In this document: positions 47,243-48,833 of the stretch, piece after piece
Layout of the letters: each line of letters begins with the position of its first letter
How positions within the stretch are numbered: position 1 is the first letter of the stretch
NCBI GenBank assembly: GCA_903831085.1
Contig: CAIKWE010000017.1
Span: 1 to 48,833, forward strand
DNA: 48,833 nucleotides
Direction of reading: 5' to 3'
DNA from: an uncultured Verrucomicrobiota bacterium
Lineage (GTDB): Bacteria; Verrucomicrobiota; Kiritimatiellia; Kiritimatiellales; Tichowtungiaceae
Program-made: the position numbers and the translations under genes
The notes under the pieces: model-generated
Database searches by the model: none
Told to the model about the DNA's origin: nothing
What the model saw: the letters and a program-made list of their open reading frames with translations, nothing else

Positions 47243-48833
47243 TCATCCCTTCTGCGGCAGCGGGATGGCTCCTTCAATGCGCGTTCCTTTGCCGGGCGAA
47301 CTTTCGATGCACAGTTTCCCGTCGAGCGCTTCGAGGCGCTCGCGCATACCGAGCAGACCGAAAGATTCCGGCTTGTCGGCCGCGCCGGGCTCCATGCCGC
47401 GTCCGTTGTCGGCGACCGAAAAGTGGATGATCTGTTCATCCGCGACCAGATTAACCTCGACCTGGGAAGCCTGAGCATGATCCGAGACGTTGGTGAGCGC
47501 CGCCTGCACGATACGGAACACGGCGGTTCTGATCTTATCCGTGAGAACCTCCTCATCGATATCAACGCAAAGAACACATTCCATACGATTGCGTCGTTTC
47601 CAGTCCTCCGTCAGGCCGTCAAGAGCTTCTTTCAAACCCAGATCGTCAAGCGCGCCGGGGCGGAGCTCGCGGCAGAGTGCATGGATATCCATAATTCCAT
47701 CGCTCAACAGTTTCTGCGCCCCATCAATTTTTTCTTTCAGCCGGACTTCAGCGGGGCATTCCGCCGCCACCGTCGCCAGATCAATTTTAATTGCCGTCAG
47801 AATCTGGCCAAGTTCGTCGTGCAATTCATCCGCGAAACGAGTGTGCTCCTCTTCGCGCACCGTCTCGAGATGCTGCGCCAATTGACGGATCCGTTCCTGA
47901 CTTGTCTTCAACTTCTCTTCCGCCTGCTTCCGTTCGGTGATGTCGCGGGCAATGGCGAAAACACAACCTTTGGCTGCATCCGGCTGGGATGTCCATTCCA
48001 GCCACACAACGCTGCCATCCTTCCGGATGTAACGATTCTCAAACATCAGCACCGTCTCTCCGCGTTCTAATTTCTCTGCGATGACCTGCCGGGTCTTTTC
48101 CTTGTCGTCAGGATGGATAAAATCCATGAACGGCTTTTCAAGCAGTTCCTCATTCGAGTATCCCAATGTTTTCAACCAGACCGGGTTGGTCTGGCGGAAG
48201 CGACCTTCGATATCGGCAATGGCAATCAGGTCAGCCGTCAGCTCAAAGAAACTCCTGAATTTTTCTTCGCTCTCCCGCAACTTCTCTTCCGCCTGCTTCC
48301 GTTCGGTGATGTCGCGTGTCACGCTCAGCAGGTTCGTGCAGCCGGTGTGAGGATCGCGCAACGGAACCGCGTGACTTTCCAGCCAACACCGTCCGCCTTT
48401 TAACCCGACAGACACAAACTCAAGCGTCCCGGATTCTCCTTGTGTGACTCGTCTGAGCAGTCCGCGGAAAGCGGCCTGATGTTCCGGAGCAACAAACTCA
48501 ATCAACGGGCGGCTTTGGGCCTGATCCAGTGATTCGGCCTCGATCATCTTCAGACCGGCAGGATTCATCTCCAGCAGGATACCCTCCGGAGAGACAAGCT
48601 TCACACACTCGGGCTCTGTTTCGACGATGGCTTGCAGGTGGGTCGAATAGTCGGCCAGATCCTGCTCCAATCGCTTACGGTTGGAAATATCGCTCAGTAC
48701 GACGCGTGCATACGGGATCGCCCCCCCGGCGCGCTCCGTACCGAGGGTGGCTTGCAGTCGGGCCCAGAACGGTTTTTCGCCGTCTTTTAAGAGTCTCAGT
48801 TCGCACTGTTGCGGCGCACCGGTCTCGAAAAGC
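47243..48833 (-). CDS. Multi-PAS sensor histidine kinase (HisKA_3/NarL type), 5' end outside window
   Basis: At least 530 residues are visible and the frame is still open at the window edge. A partial PAS/PAC (to DISNRKRLEQDL), a second PAS ending DITERKQAEEKL, and a third PAS (FELTADLIAIADIEG to DITERKQAEEKL) precede the dimerisation/phosphoacceptor domain with phospho-His in FADELHDELGQI. The ATPase domain (VADNGRGMEPG, GLLGMRERLEAL, SSPGKGTRIEG) ends the protein. No membrane segment is visible, so the sensed signal may be cytoplasmic. A 39-bp perfect direct repeat (47909-47947, 48278-48316) marks the two PAC ends. The partner regulator is not in the window. Confidence 0.92.
   Translation of the reverse strand, partial: LFETGAPQQCELRLLKDGEKPFWARLQATLGTERAGGAIPYARVVLSDISNRKRLEQDLADYSTHLQAIVETEPECVKLVSPEGILLEMNPAGLKMIEAESLDQAQSRPLIEFVAPEHQAAFRGLLRRVTQGESGTLEFVSVGLKGGRCWLESHAVPLRDPHTGCTNLLSVTRDITERKQAEEKLRESEEKFRSFFELTADLIAIADIEGRFRQTNPVWLKTLGYSNEELLEKPFMDFIHPDDKEKTRQVIAEKLERGETVLMFENRYIRKDGSVVWLEWTSQPDAAKGCVFAIARDITERKQAEEKLKTSQERIRQLAQHLETVREEEHTRFADELHDELGQILTAIKIDLATVAAECPAEVRLKEKIDGAQKLLSDGIMDIHALCRELRPGALDDLGLKEALDGLTEDWKRRNRMECVLCVDIDEEVLTDKIRTAVFRIVQAALTNVSDHAQASQVEVNLVADEQIIHFSVADNGRGMEPGAADKPESFGLLGMRERLEALDGKLCIESSPGKGTRIEGAIPLPQKG

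Overview
The window looks like a chromosomal segment of an anaerobic, fermentative, polysaccharide-degrading bacterium of the PVC group, most likely Kiritimatiellota (Verrucomicrobiota subdivision 5). This assignment is inference. It rests on a secreted protein with the GDGLPDWWEL-type C-terminal region common in Verrucomicrobia-like genomes, a secreted family 8 polysaccharide lyase, a DUF2723/TPR membrane protein, two electron-bifurcating-type [FeFe]-hydrogenase gene sets, and a genome littered with short dispersed repeats. No phage, plasmid, IS element, CRISPR array, tRNA or rRNA was seen.

Layout: (1) 1-1979, end of endonuclease III and convergent prfC. (2) 2078-6374, an arsenic operon (arsR, permease, two thioredoxin-like proteins, CcdA-like protein, arsC, acr3) behind a promoter with a perfect inverted-repeat operator. 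(3) 6380-9461, lptG-like, folD, yggU and a LOG-family gene. (4) 9474-13340, an ARA1-like glycosyltransferase, a large secreted protein, and the broken 3' end of a second copy of that glycosyltransferase. (5) 13318-17034, phosphoesterase, argC, DUF454, an ExeA/GspB-like pair and an ACT-like protein. (6) 17098-23007, DUF2723/TPR protein, PL8 lyase and a lipoprotein. (7) 23234-28660, hydrogenase operon 1 (hydC-hydB-hydA, minus strand), whose HydB is fused to a GltD/NfnB-like flavoprotein. (8) 28810-31014, nfo, a PHP gene and rex. (9) 31179-40719, hydrogenase operon 2 (hydC-hydB-hydA), then a structured leader with a strong terminator, then a TM1266-like regulator, aspartase, hydF, hydG and hydE. 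(10) 40742-47107, a PNPOx-like gene, RNase P RNA, a zinc-ribbon gene, pyrE and the riboflavin operon (ribE, ribD, nusB, ribH, ribBA) under an FMN riboswitch. (11) 47243-48833, a multi-PAS sensor kinase running off the window.

How the genes work together: the two hydrogenases would reoxidise NAD(P)H and ferredoxin from fermentation of carbohydrates released by enzymes such as the PL8 lyase. Rex, divergent from operon 2, would couple their expression to NADH/NAD+. HydE, HydF and HydG would build the H-cluster for both enzymes.

The most unusual signal is a highly iterated gapped palindrome, TTCCAR-N3-YTGGAA. There are 15 perfect copies in 48.8 kb (about 0.05 expected for the ten fixed bases) and at least 13 one-mismatch copies, all of which keep the R...Y positions. 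Every perfect copy lies inside a protein-coding gene, in one of only two reading frames, so it writes the peptides FQxLE or xPxxG into unrelated proteins. It behaves like a cyanobacterial HIP1-type or uptake-sequence-type genome signature, and I know of no description of it. A second family of REP-like hairpins (8-bp stem, 3-nt loop, CTACA tail) occurs singly and as head-to-head pairs in intergenic DNA.
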